Of a DNA stretch of 64,000 nt, positions 51,841 to 61,710 are shown in pieces. Under the pieces are notes generated by a model, which ran no database searches, was not told the DNA's origin, and saw only the letters and a list, made by a program, of their open reading frames with translations. The first letter of the stretch is position 1. Each line of letters opens with the position of its first letter. The DNA lies in NCBI RefSeq assembly GCF_027557445.1, contig NZ_CP106841.1, positions 482,001 to 546,000 on the forward strand. The letters run 5' to 3'. The translations under genes and the position numbers were made by a program. The DNA comes from Paenalcaligenes faecalis (GTDB lineage Bacteria; Pseudomonadota; Gammaproteobacteria; Burkholderiales; Burkholderiaceae_B).

Positions 51841-54594
51841 TTATTGCTGCTTACTTTGATCTGCCCCTAGCGCAGAGCTAAAACCATCAATCGTTAAGTA
51901 TTTTTTCACAACACGATTTACCTGTTTTGCATTGAGTTGCTGTAGGGCTTCATCTACCTTTTCGGACCAAGCAAAGGTACGGTCTAGATCTAAGTAGCTT
52001 TGCCATGTTGACGTTAATACGGCATCGTTACTACGAGCTAGTTGTCGATAGCGTAACAAAGCATGGATGCCTTCATCAATTTCGGCTTGACTGAAACCGT
52101 CTTTCAGAACTTTATTCAGCTCCTCGTTAATCACTATTTTTAGCTTGTCTGAGTTTTCAGGAGCATGAATAGCATAGATAGTCCAACTGGCAGAGGGTTC
52201 ATAAGACGAAACGCTTAGGCGGCTACGTACATCGTAAGAAAGTCCTTCTTCTACTCGCACACGGTTCCATAAGCGTGATGTTTCAGATTGCCCTAATAGG
52301 TAGTTAGCTAAATACAGGGCGACAAAGTCCTCCTCTGTATCTTGCATTTTTAATGGCAAGGTTTCTATATAAAACGCATTGGCCTTATCGGGTGTATTTA
52401 AGGTAAAGGATTCCGGCTTAATAGGGCGAAATGGGTCTGCTGCGCGTTTGTAGGCGGGGGCGCGTTTCCAGTCTTTGAAGCTATTTTTGAGGGCCGTTTT
52501 AACGGCGTCCGTGTCGAAGCTGCCTGTGGCGCTGAAACGAACATCACCTGCACCGTAAAAACGCTCGTGAAAAGCCAATAAATCGGCTTGGCTTAATGAT
52601 TGCGTGTTTTCAATGGCTTCGTCAAAAGTAGGAACATAGCGAATATCATGTTTAGGCCAGTTATTTAAATGACGAGATAAGGTTTGGCTTGCTACGGCTG
52701 AGGGCTCGGTTTTGGCATTATTGATGCTAGTGATCCGTCTCGCCTTGTACTTCTCAAGCTCGGCTTCTGGGAAGGTTGCCTCTTTAATGACCTGCATAGC
52801 AAGCTCTATGGTTGGTGCTAGATTTTGACCAATGGTGGAGATACCTACTTCTAGTCCATTAGGACCTCCATTAAAGCTTACGTTGGATTGCAGCTCAGTA
52901 AAACGGTCTTCGATTTGTTGGCGGCTTATGTGTTTGCCACCATGGGTTAGGAGGCTAGCAGTTGCTGCTCCTATTGTGCTGCTGCCTTTTAAATTGTCTG
53001 GATCACCAAAGCGAATAGAAAGTTGAGCCTCTACGCGATCACCCCGAGTGGGCTTAGGTAGCAAAGCAAGTTTAATTGTGCCCAGCTGATTGTCCAACTC
53101 TAGATGGTCGCGTTGGGTGTGTTCGTCTAAATTAGAGGGCGTTGGCTCAAAACTTTCTGCTTGGGCTGCTAGTTCTTTGCCTTTATAGTCTGATAAAAGG
53201 GTGGCGATATCAGGGGCAGTTGCTTTTGGTGCGCGCTGTGTTTTTTCTGTAGGGATATATAAGCCATTTGTACGGTTATCAGCCACTAACCAGGTTTTAA
53301 GGGCTTCTTGAATTTGAGTTAAGTCTACGTTTTCTACTTGGTCGCGCTGCCAGAAAAACAAGCGCCAATCACCGCTTGCCGCACTCTCAGAGAGCGCAGA
53401 GGCTAAGTCGGCCGAGTCAGCAAAGGTCTGGGACCATCCGTTTAACCATTGATTACGAACACGGTCTACATCTGTTTGTGTAATTTGACTGTTTTGCTTC
53501 TCTATGGTGTGATTTAACGCCTCTAAGGCTTGCTCTTGGTTCATGTCCTCTTTGAGCTCGGCCATGAAAAGGGCATAACCCGGCTGTTGTAAATCAGGCG
53601 CATAACCAAACACACTGGTTGCTAGATTTTTTTCGACCAGATTTTTATAGAGTAAGCCTGAAGGGGTGTCACCCAAAATACTGACCCCTAAACTTAACGG
53701 TGTGTATTGGGCATCAGCGCTAGCGGGCGTATGGTATTGTGCGGCCACAAGAGGAGAGCCTCCTTGACGACGTACCGTGACAGTTCGTGCTCCATCCTGA
53801 ACGGGTTCCTCGGTGTATTCAGGAGGTAAAGTACGAGCAGGCTTATTGATGGCACTAAATTGTTTGGCGATATGAGCTAGCGTGGCTTCCTCATCAAACT
53901 GACCACTCACGATAAGAACGGCATTGTCAGGTTGGTAATACAGTTGATAGAACTTGCGTAACTGCTCTATATCTACCTGCTCAACATCACTACGAGCGCC
54001 AATGGTGCTTTTTCCATAGTTATGCCATTGATAAGCAACGGCTTGCATTTTTTGCATCAGCACACGGAAAGGGCTGTTTTCACCTCGCTCCATTTCATTG
54101 CGCACCACCGTCATTTCTGCATCTAAGTCAGACCTAGAAATGGTGGCGTTCACCATGACGTCTGCTTGCCAGTCTAGATACCAATTAAGGGTTTCTGCAT
54201 TGGCGGCAAATGAAGCGTAGTAATTTGTGCGGTCTACCGAGGTCGTCCCATTTGCGGCCAGACCTCGTTTAGAGAATTCACCTAAAGCGTTCGGCATGGT
54301 GGGGGTACCACGAAACAACATATGCTCCAGCAAATGCGCCATGCCTGTTTGACCATAGTTCTCATGCCTAGAGCCAACTAAATAGGTCATGTTTACAGTG
54401 GTGTTGGGACGCGATGCATCAGGAGCAAAAAGCACCTTGAGTCCATTCGGTAGTTGGTATTCTGTGACCCCTTCGACGTGAGTGATTTCTTTAACGCCAT
54501 TAGGCAAGGCGTAGACAAGCTGAGGGCTTAAAAACGTACCGATTAGCAGTAAGTGTTTGGATTTTTTCGTAATGAGTTGAAGTGCGGACAACAT
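51841..54594 (-). CDS. Periplasmic M16-family zinc peptidase (two-domain)
   Basis: 917 residues, two M16 halves in one chain. The zinc site HxxEH is present as HLLEH in GMAHLLEHMLFRGT (about residue 88-92), with the third ligand in EMTVVRNEMERGE. A hydrophobic N-terminal segment (LLLIGTFLSPQLVYA) looks like a signal peptide, so it probably acts in the periplasm. The C-terminal half has the inactive-type fold (NYLLGQSETSRLWNRVRVEEGLSYDVRSR). M16 enzymes degrade peptides; the substrate is unknown. It is followed on the same strand by nothing, and preceded by the VWA/MoxR genes. Confidence 0.92.
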   Translation of the reverse strand: MLSALQLITKKSKHLLLIGTFLSPQLVYALPNGVKEITHVEGVTEYQLPNGLKVLFAPDASRPNTTVNMTYLVGSRHENYGQTGMAHLLEHMLFRGTPTMPNALGEFSKRGLAANGTTSVDRTNYYASFAANAETLNWYLDWQADVMVNATISRSDLDAEMTVVRNEMERGENSPFRVLMQKMQAVAYQWHNYGKSTIGARSDVEQVDIEQLRKFYQLYYQPDNAVLIVSGQFDEEATLAHIAKQFSAINKPARTLPPEYTEEPVQDGARTVTVRRQGGSPLVAAQYHTPASADAQYTPLSLGVSILGDTPSGLLYKNLVEKNLATSVFGYAPDLQQPGYALFMAELKEDMNQEQALEALNHTIEKQNSQITQTDVDRVRNQWLNGWSQTFADSADLASALSESAASGDWRLFFWQRDQVENVDLTQIQEALKTWLVADNRTNGLYIPTEKTQRAPKATAPDIATLLSDYKGKELAAQAESFEPTPSNLDEHTQRDHLELDNQLGTIKLALLPKPTRGDRVEAQLSIRFGDPDNLKGSSTIGAATASLLTHGGKHISRQQIEDRFTELQSNVSFNGGPNGLEVGISTIGQNLAPTIELAMQVIKEATFPEAELEKYKARRITSINNAKTEPSAVASQTLSRHLNNWPKHDIRYVPTFDEAIENTQSLSQADLLAFHERFYGAGDVRFSATGSFDTDAVKTALKNSFKDWKRAPAYKRAADPFRPIKPESFTLNTPDKANAFYIETLPLKMQDTEEDFVALYLANYLLGQSETSRLWNRVRVEEGLSYDVRSRLSVSSYEPSASWTIYAIHAPENSDKLKIVINEELNKVLKDGFSQAEIDEGIHALLRYRQLARSNDAVLTSTWQSYLDLDRTFAWSEKVDEALQQLNAKQVNRVVKKYLTIDGFSSALGADQSKQQ

Positions 54595-54615
54595 AATAAT
54601 TCCTATTTGTGCCGT

Positions 54616-55791
54616 TTATTTTGTGAGATGCAACATAGCTGATTCTAGACCATGTACGCTGACTGGGTACATGTGATCCTTGACGAGTTCACGTACTAGA
54701 TAGACGGATTGATGGTACATCCAGCGTTCCGGTTTACTGGGGTTTAGCCAGACGGCTTTAGGCCATTTTTCCATAAAGCGTTGTAACCATTCAGCACCTG
54801 ATTCGGTATTGTTATGCTCTACCGATCCGCCTAAATGAGTAATTTCAAAGGGGCTCATCGTGGCATCACCCACAAAAATCAGTCGCCAATCTTCATTGTA
54901 TTTACTTAATACCTCTGTTGTTGCAATGCGTTCATCAAAACGACGACGATTACTAGGCCAAAGCCACTCATAAGGACAGTTATGAAAGTAAAAGACCTCT
55001 AAATGTTTAAATTCACTGCGCGCTGCAGAGAATAGCTCTTCGACCTGACGTATATGACTATCCATACTGCCACCTACGTCTAATAACATAAGGACTTTTA
55101 TAGTATTACGTCTTTCAGGTCGCATTTTTATATCAAGCAAACCAGCATGTTGCGCTGTGCTGTGGATGGTTTCAGGCAGATCTAACTCTGTGGCAGCTCC
55201 TTCACGGGCAAAGCGGCGTAAGCGACGTAGCGCCATTTTAAAGTTGCGAGTGCCTAGCTCTACCTGATCATCATAATCTTTAAATTCTCGCTTTTCCCAG
55301 ACTTTAACGCCTGTGTAATTGCCTTTAGAAGGGCCACCGACGCGGATACCCTGTGGATGGTAGCCACCATGACCAAAGGGAGAGCTCCCGCCAGTGCCTA
55401 CCCATTTGCTGCCACCTGCGTGGCGTTCATTTTGTTCCGCTAGGGTTTTTTTAAAGAGCTCAATTAAATCCGCTAAATCATGTTTTTTTAGGGCTGCTTT
55501 TTGCTCATCGCTTAATTGACGCTCTAAGGTTTTGACCAACCAATCAGCGGGAATCGTATTGCCGTCTGCTATTTCCTTAGAGAGTAACCCGTAGAATTGC
55601 GTAAAGGCGCGATCGTATTTGTCAAAAAGACTTTCGTCTTTAATTAAGACAAGGCGAGCTAAGTAGTAAAACTCATCTATTGAGATAGGGGCCGCCGTGC
55701 TACAAAGGCTTTCAATCAGAGTGATGAACTCTTGGATGGAAACCCGTAATTGCTGTTGACGCAAAAAGTAAAAAAAACGGATTAGCATCAT
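54616..55791 (-). CDS. VWA (CoxE-like) domain protein
   Basis: 391 residues from the ATG at 55791. A TTG 8 codons earlier would overlap the MoxR stop, but this start lies just after it. A helical N-terminal region is followed by a Gly-rich stretch GGSKWVGTGGSSPFGHGG and a von Willebrand A-type domain with a metal-ion site LLDVGGSMDSH near residue 240. Such proteins work with MoxR ATPases in the maturation of other protein complexes. The MoxR gene lies 4 bases upstream. The target here is not known. Confidence 0.88.
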   Translation of the reverse strand: MMLIRFFYFLRQQQLRVSIQEFITLIESLCSTAAPISIDEFYYLARLVLIKDESLFDKYDRAFTQFYGLLSKEIADGNTIPADWLVKTLERQLSDEQKAALKKHDLADLIELFKKTLAEQNERHAGGSKWVGTGGSSPFGHGGYHPQGIRVGGPSKGNYTGVKVWEKREFKDYDDQVELGTRNFKMALRRLRRFAREGAATELDLPETIHSTAQHAGLLDIKMRPERRNTIKVLMLLDVGGSMDSHIRQVEELFSAARSEFKHLEVFYFHNCPYEWLWPSNRRRFDERIATTEVLSKYNEDWRLIFVGDATMSPFEITHLGGSVEHNNTESGAEWLQRFMEKWPKAVWLNPSKPERWMYHQSVYLVRELVKDHMYPVSVHGLESAMLHLTK

Positions 55792-55795
55792 GACT

Positions 55796-56641
55796 TTAGC
55801 GTCCGTAGCGGGCAATGCGGTCTAATAAAGCTAAATCTTGTTCGTTTTTAATTAAAGCACCAATTAAGGGGGTTGTGGCTTGCTCTGCACCACGGATACT
55901 GTCGGCAGTGGCTTCTTGGCTTAGTAAAAGCTGTAACCAGTCTAGAAGCTCTGAGGTGGAGGGCTTTTTCTTTAAACCTGGCGCATTACGCAGGGCGTAA
56001 AAGCTGCTAAGAGCGGCTTGTAATAAGTCATCGGCTAAGTCGGGAAAGTGAACATTCACGATGTCGCTGAGTGTGTCGGCATCAGGAAAGCGGATGTAAT
56101 GAAAAAAGCAGCGGCGTAAAAAGGCGTCGGGCAGCTCTTTTTCATTATTGGAGGTAATGATAATTAGCGGACGATGGCGAGCGCTGATGGTTTGTTGAGT
56201 TTCATAGACATGGAATTCCATCTTATCAATTTCACGCAACAAGTCGTTGGGGAACTCAATGTCTGCTTTATCTATTTCATCAATCAGTACGACTGTGGGC
56301 TCATTGGACTCAAAGGCTTCCCAGAGAGCACCTTTGACAATGTAGTTACCAATATCGTGGACACGCTCATCACCGAGCTGAGAGTCTCGTAGTCGGGATA
56401 CGGCATCATATTCGTATAAGCCCTGTTGCGCTTTAGTTGTGGATTTAATGTGCCATTGCAACAAGCGACGGCCTAGGGCTGAGGCAACCTCTTCGGCTAG
56501 AAGCGTTTTACCTGTACCTGGTTCGCCTTTGATAAGTAACGGGCGCTGCAAAGTGAGAGCAGCATTGACGGCCATTTTTAAATCATCAGTGGCTACATAG
56601 CGAGTAGTGCCATTAAAACGGTTGCTGTTTGTCATAGTCAT
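55796..56641 (-). CDS. MoxR-family AAA+ ATPase
   Basis: 281 residues. Walker A GEPGTGKTLLAEEVA (about 40-54), Walker B VVLIDEIDKADIEFPNDLL, sensor-like ITSNNEKELPDAFLRRC and the C-terminal helical lid. MoxR ATPases act as chaperones for complexes, together with VWA proteins such as the one encoded next. Upstream it is 9 bases from the DUF1841 gene; the four genes DUF1841-MoxR-VWA-M16 share one strand. Confidence 0.93.
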   Translation of the reverse strand: MTMTNSNRFNGTTRYVATDDLKMAVNAALTLQRPLLIKGEPGTGKTLLAEEVASALGRRLLQWHIKSTTKAQQGLYEYDAVSRLRDSQLGDERVHDIGNYIVKGALWEAFESNEPTVVLIDEIDKADIEFPNDLLREIDKMEFHVYETQQTISARHRPLIIITSNNEKELPDAFLRRCFFHYIRFPDADTLSDIVNVHFPDLADDLLQAALSSFYALRNAPGLKKKPSTSELLDWLQLLLSQEATADSIRGAEQATTPLIGALIKNEQDLALLDRIARYGR

Positions 56642-56650
56642 AGATAAAAG

Positions 56651-57076
56651 TTAAGCAATAGCGTGACGATGGATAAGCTCAATATAGCGCTCGTTATCCA
56701 GCGGCTTATTGAGACGTTGGGCTTCCCAAATAACCTCTCCCAAGGCTTCCATAATACGATGTGAGGCCTCATGGGGCTCTAAAGTGGCCACTAGGCGGTC
56801 ATAGGCGGGTTTGATTCCGGGTGGTTGATTAATAGAGAGTTGCTCTTGAATCGCTAAGTGCATGGATAAGTGTAAAAAAGGATTGGTTTGTCCTTTTTCC
56901 ACAGAGAAATCCTGTTCCACAGCCTCTGGGTTCTCTAGTAACTCATGGTATTCAGGGTGTTGTTGGACTAGATTGACGGCCATGTTTTCTAATGGGCTCA
57001 ATAACTGCTTTTGGCGATATTTTTGCCAGGCTTCGATAAAAAATTGACGTACTTGTTCGCGAGAAGGGTTAAACAT
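56651..57076 (-). CDS. DUF1841 family protein
   Basis: 141 residues from the ATG at 57076 (MFNPSREQVRQFFIEAW), the usual start and length of this betaproteobacterial family; 25 further codons upstream are open but unlikely to be translated. Conserved parts are LENMAVNLVQQHPEYH, NPFLHLSMHLAIQEQLSINQPPGI and HRIMEALGEVIWEAQR. There is no signal peptide or membrane segment. Function unknown. Confidence 0.88.
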   Translation of the reverse strand: MFNPSREQVRQFFIEAWQKYRQKQLLSPLENMAVNLVQQHPEYHELLENPEAVEQDFSVEKGQTNPFLHLSMHLAIQEQLSINQPPGIKPAYDRLVATLEPHEASHRIMEALGEVIWEAQRLNKPLDNERYIELIHRHAIA

Positions 57077-57321
57077 AATTTCATCCGCAATGTGAGACTT
57101 ATATAGTGTAATGGTAGAGGGCAAGCTAGGATTTGTCTTGTCTATCTGCATTTACTTTGACTTGCTAAAGACCTATCTAGGACTTTTCGCCAATACTTAT
57201 ATAAAAAGCCGGTAGTTCTTTCGTTTTTTTGGTGGTTTTAGGCTACACTCTTATATAAGACTAACGACTGAGATAAAGCGATACGTTTTTATCTTTCCCT
57301 GTTCACACTACTGGAGCACCC

Positions 57322-58578
57322 ATGTCTTATCAGCATATTAAAGTCCCTGCTCAGGGCGAAAAAATTACGGTAAATGCCGACTTTTCTTTAAACGTACCTA
57401 ATCAGCCCATCGTGCCTTACATCGAGGGTGATGGTACTGGCGTAGATATTTCCCCCGTCATGATCAAAGTAGTGGATGCGGCCGTGGAAAAAGCGTACGG
57501 TGGCGATAAAAAGATTCACTGGATGGAAGTTTACGCAGGCGAAAAATCCACACAGGTCTACGGTCCTGATGTATGGTTGCCCGAAGAAACGCTAGGTGCC
57601 GTTAAAGATTACGTGGTATCTATCAAAGGTCCTTTGACTACACCGGTAGGTGGTGGTATTCGTTCCTTGAACGTAGCCCTACGTCAACAGTTAGACCTAT
57701 ATGTTTGTTTGCGCCCAGTGCGTTATTTTGCTGGTGTACCTTCACCTGTTAAAGAGCCTGAAAAAACCAACATGGTGATCTTCCGTGAAAACTCCGAAGA
57801 CATCTATGCAGGTATCGAATTTGAAGCAGAATCTGCTGACGCTAAAAAACTGATTGATTTCCTACAAAACGAATTAGGCGTAAACAAAATCCGTTTCCCT
57901 AATACCTCTGGTATCGGTGTAAAACCCGTATCCAAAGAAGGAACTCAGCGTTTAGTTCGTAAAGCGATTCAATACGCGATTGATAATGACCGCTCCTCTG
58001 TGACTATTGTTCACAAAGGCAACATCATGAAATTCACCGAGGGTGGTTTCCGTGATTGGGCTTACGAATTAGCTACGACTGAATTTGGTGCAGAGCTTAT
58101 TGATGGCGGCCCATGGTGCAAATTTAAAAATCCAAAAACAGGTAAAGAAATTACCGTTAAGGATTCTATTGCTGATGCTTTCCTACAGCAAATCTTGCTA
58201 CGTCCAGCCGAGTACGACGTTATCGCTACACTAAACCTGAATGGTGACTACGTATCCGATGCGCTAGCTGCCCAAGTCGGTGGTATTGGTATTGCTCCTG
58301 GTGCGAACTTGTCTGATTCTGTTGCTATGTTCGAAGCCACTCACGGCACAGCACCAAAATACGCCGGTAAAGACTATGTGAACCCAGGTTCCTTAATCCT
58401 TTCTGCTGAAATGATGCTACGCCACATGGGTTGGACTGAAGCCGCTGATTTAATTATTAGCAGCATGGAAAAAGCCATTCAATCCAAAAAGGTAACCTAT
58501 GACTTTGCTCGCCTAATGGAAGGCGCAACACAAGTCTCTTGTTCTGACTTTGGTAATGTAATGATCGAAAACATGTAA
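57322..58578 (+). CDS. icd: Isocitrate dehydrogenase (NADP)
   Basis: 418 residues, the length of the E. coli-type homodimeric Icd that oxidises isocitrate to 2-oxoglutarate in the TCA cycle. [13 protein letters not shown], the phosphorylatable-Ser region [20 protein letters not shown] (Ser in IRSLN just before), [17 protein letters not shown] and [18 protein letters not shown] are conserved. The sequence [15 protein letters not shown]-like EATHGTAPK binds cofactor. It ends with a strong terminator. Confidence 0.97.
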   Translation: MSYQHIKVPAQGEKITVNADFSLNVPNQPIVPYIEGDGTGVDISPVMIKVVDAAVEKAYGGDKKIHWMEVYAGEKSTQVYGPDVWLPEETLGAVKDYVVSIKGPLTTPVGGGIRSLNVALRQQLDLYVCLRPVRYFAGVPSPVKEPEKTNMVIFRENSEDIYAGIEFEAESADAKKLIDFLQNELGVNKIRFPNTSGIGVKPVSKEGTQRLVRKAIQYAIDNDRSSVTIVHKGNIMKFTEGGFRDWAYELATTEFGAELIDGGPWCKFKNPKTGKEITVKDSIADAFLQQILLRPAEYDVIATLNLNGDYVSDALAAQVGGIGIAPGANLSDSVAMFEATHGTAPKYAGKDYVNPGSLILSAEMMLRHMGWTEAADLIISSMEKAIQSKKVTYDFARLMEGATQVSCSDFGNVMIENM

Positions 58579-58607
58579 TTTATATTACATAGTAGATTTC
58601 GATACTC

Positions 58608-58643
58608 AAAAGCCATACCGCTAAAATTGCGGTATGGCTTTTT
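58608..58643 (+). terminator. Terminator after icd
   Basis: AAAAGCCATACCGC pairs with GCGGTATGGCTTTTT across a 7-base loop. Strong intrinsic terminator 30 bases after the icd stop. Confidence 0.92.
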
Positions 58644-58758
58644 ATTGGCAGTATGACTTTTTTGTAAATATTTTGTAAAAAATCAACAAAGTTAACCCAT
58701 TCCCCTACTCGCTGTCAGGTATGATCCACACTAGATTTTTAAAAAAAAAGTTTGTATT

Positions 58759-58998
58759 ATGCGTAACGTGTTATTGGGGATCATGTGTGCCCTGACATTG
58801 GGATTGGCCCAACCTGTGTTGGCTCAATCTGCAGAATTTCAGCAATTGAAGGCTGAGGCCATGAAGGGTGACTCTGATTCGCAGCTTGAATTAGGTGTCA
58901 TGTACTACGAGGGCGATGGCGTAGAACAAAGTTACGAAAAAGCCAAAGAATGGTACGAAAAATCGGCGGCTCAGCGTTTAGACCGACGTTTATTCTGA
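58759..58998 (+). CDS. Short Sel1-repeat secreted protein, possibly truncated
   Basis: 79 residues: a signal peptide (MRNVLLGIMCALTLGLAQPVLA, cut near 22) followed by about one and a half Sel1-like repeats (AMKGDSDSQLELGVMYYEGDGVEQSYEKAKEWYEKSAAQ), then a short LDRRLF end that does not fit the repeat. Sel1 proteins usually hold several repeats, so the gene may be cut short or a decayed copy. A terminator for the opposite strand follows. Confidence 0.6.
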   Translation: MRNVLLGIMCALTLGLAQPVLAQSAEFQQLKAEAMKGDSDSQLELGVMYYEGDGVEQSYEKAKEWYEKSAAQRLDRRLF

Positions 58999-59009
58999 TT
59001 CTCAGTGCG

Positions 59010-59043
59010 AAAAAAACCGGTCAGCCTTTACGGCATGACCGGT
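59010..59043 (-). terminator. Terminator of the CoA-transferase gene
   Basis: On the minus strand ACCGGTCA and TGACCGGT pair around GCC/GGC inner bases and are followed by a run of seven T. It lies just beyond the CoA-transferase stop codon. Confidence 0.85.
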
Positions 59044-59085
59044 CAAATAGACCACAGGAAACGTGTTAAACCTATAAATGCGTCA

Positions 59086-60597
59086 CTAATTGACGGCTAG
59101 CTCAGCCTTTCTCATATCACCTTGCTCTTCAAATCGTTGGTGCCATAACAGGGCTTCTTCTAAGACATGGGGGGTATGGCCTCCACGAGCGCAAGCTCGA
59201 GCAAAATAATCAGCCAGCTCTGCTTGGTAGTCAGGATGCACACAATGCTTGATCACCAAGGCGGCACGCTCTCTAGGCGCTAAACCTCGCAAATCAGCTA
59301 AGCCTTGCTCTGTGACTAAAATATCCACATCATGCTCACAATGATCCACATGGGAAACCATAGGGACGACACGACTAATTGCACCACCTTTAGCCAGTGA
59401 TTTAGTAACGAAAATAGAAAGATGGGCGTTGCGAGCAAAGTCTCCAGAGCCGCCTATTCCATTCATCATTTTGGTGCCACTGACGTGGGTTGAGTTGACG
59501 TTGCCATATAAATCAAATTCTAAGGCAGCATTAATGGCAATAATCCCTAAGCGGCGTACAACTTCTGGATGATTACTGATTTCTTGGGGGCGTAGCACCA
59601 CTCGATCTCTAAATTGATCTAAGTGATTAAAGAAGTGCTCCATCATGGGGGCTGTCACCGTAATGGATGATGCGGAGGCAAATTTTAATTGTCCTGATTC
59701 GAGCAAATGAAAAGCACTGTCTTGTAATACCTCTGAGTACATGGTGAGGTCTTCAAAATCAGACTCGACCAGACCTTGTGTAACGGCATTAGCGATACTG
59801 CCGATACCAACTTGCAAAGGCAGTAGGGATTTTTCGAGCCGACCCAAAGCGACTTCATTTTCTAAAAAACGTACAATGTGCTTGGCTATAGCTTGTGTTT
59901 CCACATCAGGCGGAGTCGCCGTTGACGGGCTGTCTAGGGTCTCTGTAAGGACAATGCCTACAATACGCTCTGGATCGACGGCAATTGCTGTAGAGCCTAA
60001 ACGTTGGTCAACGGAAGTTAGGGGGATGGGCTCTCGACCTGGGCGTCTTTTAGGCAGATATACATCATGAAAGCCTTCCAGTTCAGCTGGCATTGCTGTA
60101 TTGAGTTCGATAATGACTTGTTTTGCTTGATTTACAAAACTTGCTGAGTTTCCCACAGACGTACTGGGTACAATATGGCCATCTTCTGTGATGGCAACAG
60201 CCTCGATAACCGCCACATCAATTGGATAACCGGGTTCAGAGCGTAATTGCTCAGCTAGCTCAGATAAATGCTGGTCATAAAATAAAACCTTCGCTTCGTT
60301 AATAGAGCGACGCATATCCGCATCCACTTGAAATGGTGATCGACGTGCTAACACCCCTGACTCGGCCATCAGACCATCGCTGTTATTGCCCAGTGATGCG
60401 CCAGTGAGGAGGGTGAGGTTTAAAGGACCTTGTGTGGCCGATTTTGCGGCTAGAGCAATAGGAATGGCTTTACTATCACCAGCACGAGTAAATCCACTCA
60501 TGCCTACAGTCATACCCGCTTTGATAAATTGCACCGCTTGTTCAGCGGGCATTATTTTTTTATGTAAATCAGCTCGACGAATACGTTGTTGCCACAT
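59086..60597 (-). CDS. Acetyl-CoA hydrolase / succinyl-CoA:acetate CoA-transferase family
   Basis: 503 residues. The fold and motifs are those of the Cat1/SCACT group of class I CoA-transferases: GMTVGMSGFTRAGDSKAIPIAL at the start, the catalytic Glu in VIIELN (about residue 163), and NGIGGSGDFARNAHLSIFV in the C-terminal half. It moves CoA between acetate and succinyl-CoA or hydrolyses acetyl-CoA. A LysR regulator is divergently transcribed 97 bases away and may control it. SD GGAG precedes the start. Confidence 0.92.
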   Translation of the reverse strand: MWQQRIRRADLHKKIMPAEQAVQFIKAGMTVGMSGFTRAGDSKAIPIALAAKSATQGPLNLTLLTGASLGNNSDGLMAESGVLARRSPFQVDADMRRSINEAKVLFYDQHLSELAEQLRSEPGYPIDVAVIEAVAITEDGHIVPSTSVGNSASFVNQAKQVIIELNTAMPAELEGFHDVYLPKRRPGREPIPLTSVDQRLGSTAIAVDPERIVGIVLTETLDSPSTATPPDVETQAIAKHIVRFLENEVALGRLEKSLLPLQVGIGSIANAVTQGLVESDFEDLTMYSEVLQDSAFHLLESGQLKFASASSITVTAPMMEHFFNHLDQFRDRVVLRPQEISNHPEVVRRLGIIAINAALEFDLYGNVNSTHVSGTKMMNGIGGSGDFARNAHLSIFVTKSLAKGGAISRVVPMVSHVDHCEHDVDILVTEQGLADLRGLAPRERAALVIKHCVHPDYQAELADYFARACARGGHTPHVLEEALLWHQRFEEQGDMRKAELAVN

Positions 60598-60631
60598 GGA
60601 TTTGCTCCTATCACTTTGTTTTTGTACTGTG

Positions 60632-60653
60632 ATTCGAGCATATCATTACGAAT
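60632..60653. promoter_or_regulatory. Candidate LysR-type operator
   Basis: ATTCG (60632-60636) and CGAAT (60649-60653) are inverted, 12 bases apart, with an inner CATAT/ATATG half-palindrome. This T-N11-A style layout between a divergent LysR gene and its neighbour is what these regulators bind. Confidence 0.45.
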
Positions 60654-60694
60654 ATGACTAAAATAACTAAATAATATTCATTTCATCTATAGCT

Positions 60695-61606
60695 ATGATT
60701 AATGTAATTGCCCTACGATACTTTGTAGAAACGGTACGGTTGAGTAGTTTTACTGCAGCTGCACAATACTTAGGTGTGAGCCAATCCACGGTCAGTAAAA
60801 TGGTACGTAGCCTAGAGGATCAAATGGGTGAAACACTCATTATTCGTAATGGAAAGCCGTTATTACTTAGTGATGCGGGAAAAGTGCTGTATGACAGAGG
60901 GGGAGAGCTGATCTCCTCATTATTGCGCTTGGAGCAAGAGGTGCACGAGGTTCAAGCCTTAAGCCAAGGTCGCGTTAACATTGGTATTCCCCCTATGATC
61001 AATTTGTTATTTACCGAGGTAATCAAAAATTTTAGAGAGCGCTACCCTAGTATTTTGTTACAGGTTCACGAGCATCCTGGACCAGCCATAGAGCTGCAGG
61101 TAGCAAAAGATGAGTTGGACGTAGGATTTAGCATTGCTCCTGTTAATGAGTACTTGCCATTAGAGCATCAAGTGGTGGCTAGCTATGATGTTTATGCTAT
61201 TGGGCTACCAGAATTGTTGCCTCGCAACAAAGGGGCTATTACGCTTTCTCAGGTCACTAAAAAGCCGCTTTTATTGCTGAATGATGATTTTGGATTAACG
61301 CGTCTTTTAAGACAGCGCTTTGTAAAAGAACAACTTCAACCACGTATTTATGCACAAAGCAGTCAATGGGATTGGTTGATATCAATGGCTCAGGCTGGCT
61401 TAGGTATCGCCGTATTACCAGAACCATTTTGCGCTCGTTTGCCAGAGGATTTGGTTTACAAGGTCATTAGGGAGGATGTAGCACTTAGTTGGGATGTGAT
61501 GTTGTTATGGAGTGGGCGTTATTTATCTCAAGCGGCCCGTGCTTGGCTAGAGTGCTGCCAAGCCCAGTTAGGTGGTGATTGGCTATTGGATAGCATAGAG
61601 ACATAA
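60695..61606 (+). CDS. LysR-family transcriptional regulator
   Basis: 303 residues. N-terminal winged helix-turn-helix (LRYFVETVRLSSFTAAAQYLGVSQSTVSKMVRSLEDQMGETLIIRN) and a periplasmic-binding-like effector domain from about 90 onward. Its divergent position next to the CoA-transferase gene suggests that it controls acetate/acyl-CoA handling; the ligand is not known. The following terminator region was hit by an IS end remnant. Confidence 0.93.
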   Translation: MINVIALRYFVETVRLSSFTAAAQYLGVSQSTVSKMVRSLEDQMGETLIIRNGKPLLLSDAGKVLYDRGGELISSLLRLEQEVHEVQALSQGRVNIGIPPMINLLFTEVIKNFRERYPSILLQVHEHPGPAIELQVAKDELDVGFSIAPVNEYLPLEHQVVASYDVYAIGLPELLPRNKGAITLSQVTKKPLLLLNDDFGLTRLLRQRFVKEQLQPRIYAQSSQWDWLISMAQAGLGIAVLPEPFCARLPEDLVYKVIREDVALSWDVMLLWSGRYLSQAARAWLECCQAQLGGDWLLDSIET

Positions 61607-61626
61607 GAAAAAGCCCCAGGGCCATA

Positions 61627-61676
61627 GAAAAACCCCAAAAGGTTGGATCGGTGTCCAACTTATTGGGGTCAGTTCA
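61627..61676 (-). mobile_element. Remnant of the IS3 left end in a second terminator
   Basis: About 50 bases whose reverse complement matches the left end of the IS at 26441-26490 with only a few changes, including the terminal repeat (TGAACTGACCCCAATAAG) and the internal hairpin. The rest of the element is gone. It is flanked by AAAAAGCCC (61607-61615) on one side and GGGCTTTTTT (61683-61692) on the other, the arms of a terminator that lies after the LysR gene. Confidence 0.85.
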
Positions 61677-61710
61677 ATTAAAGGGCTTTTTTGTTGGTGG
61701 CTGTGAATGG

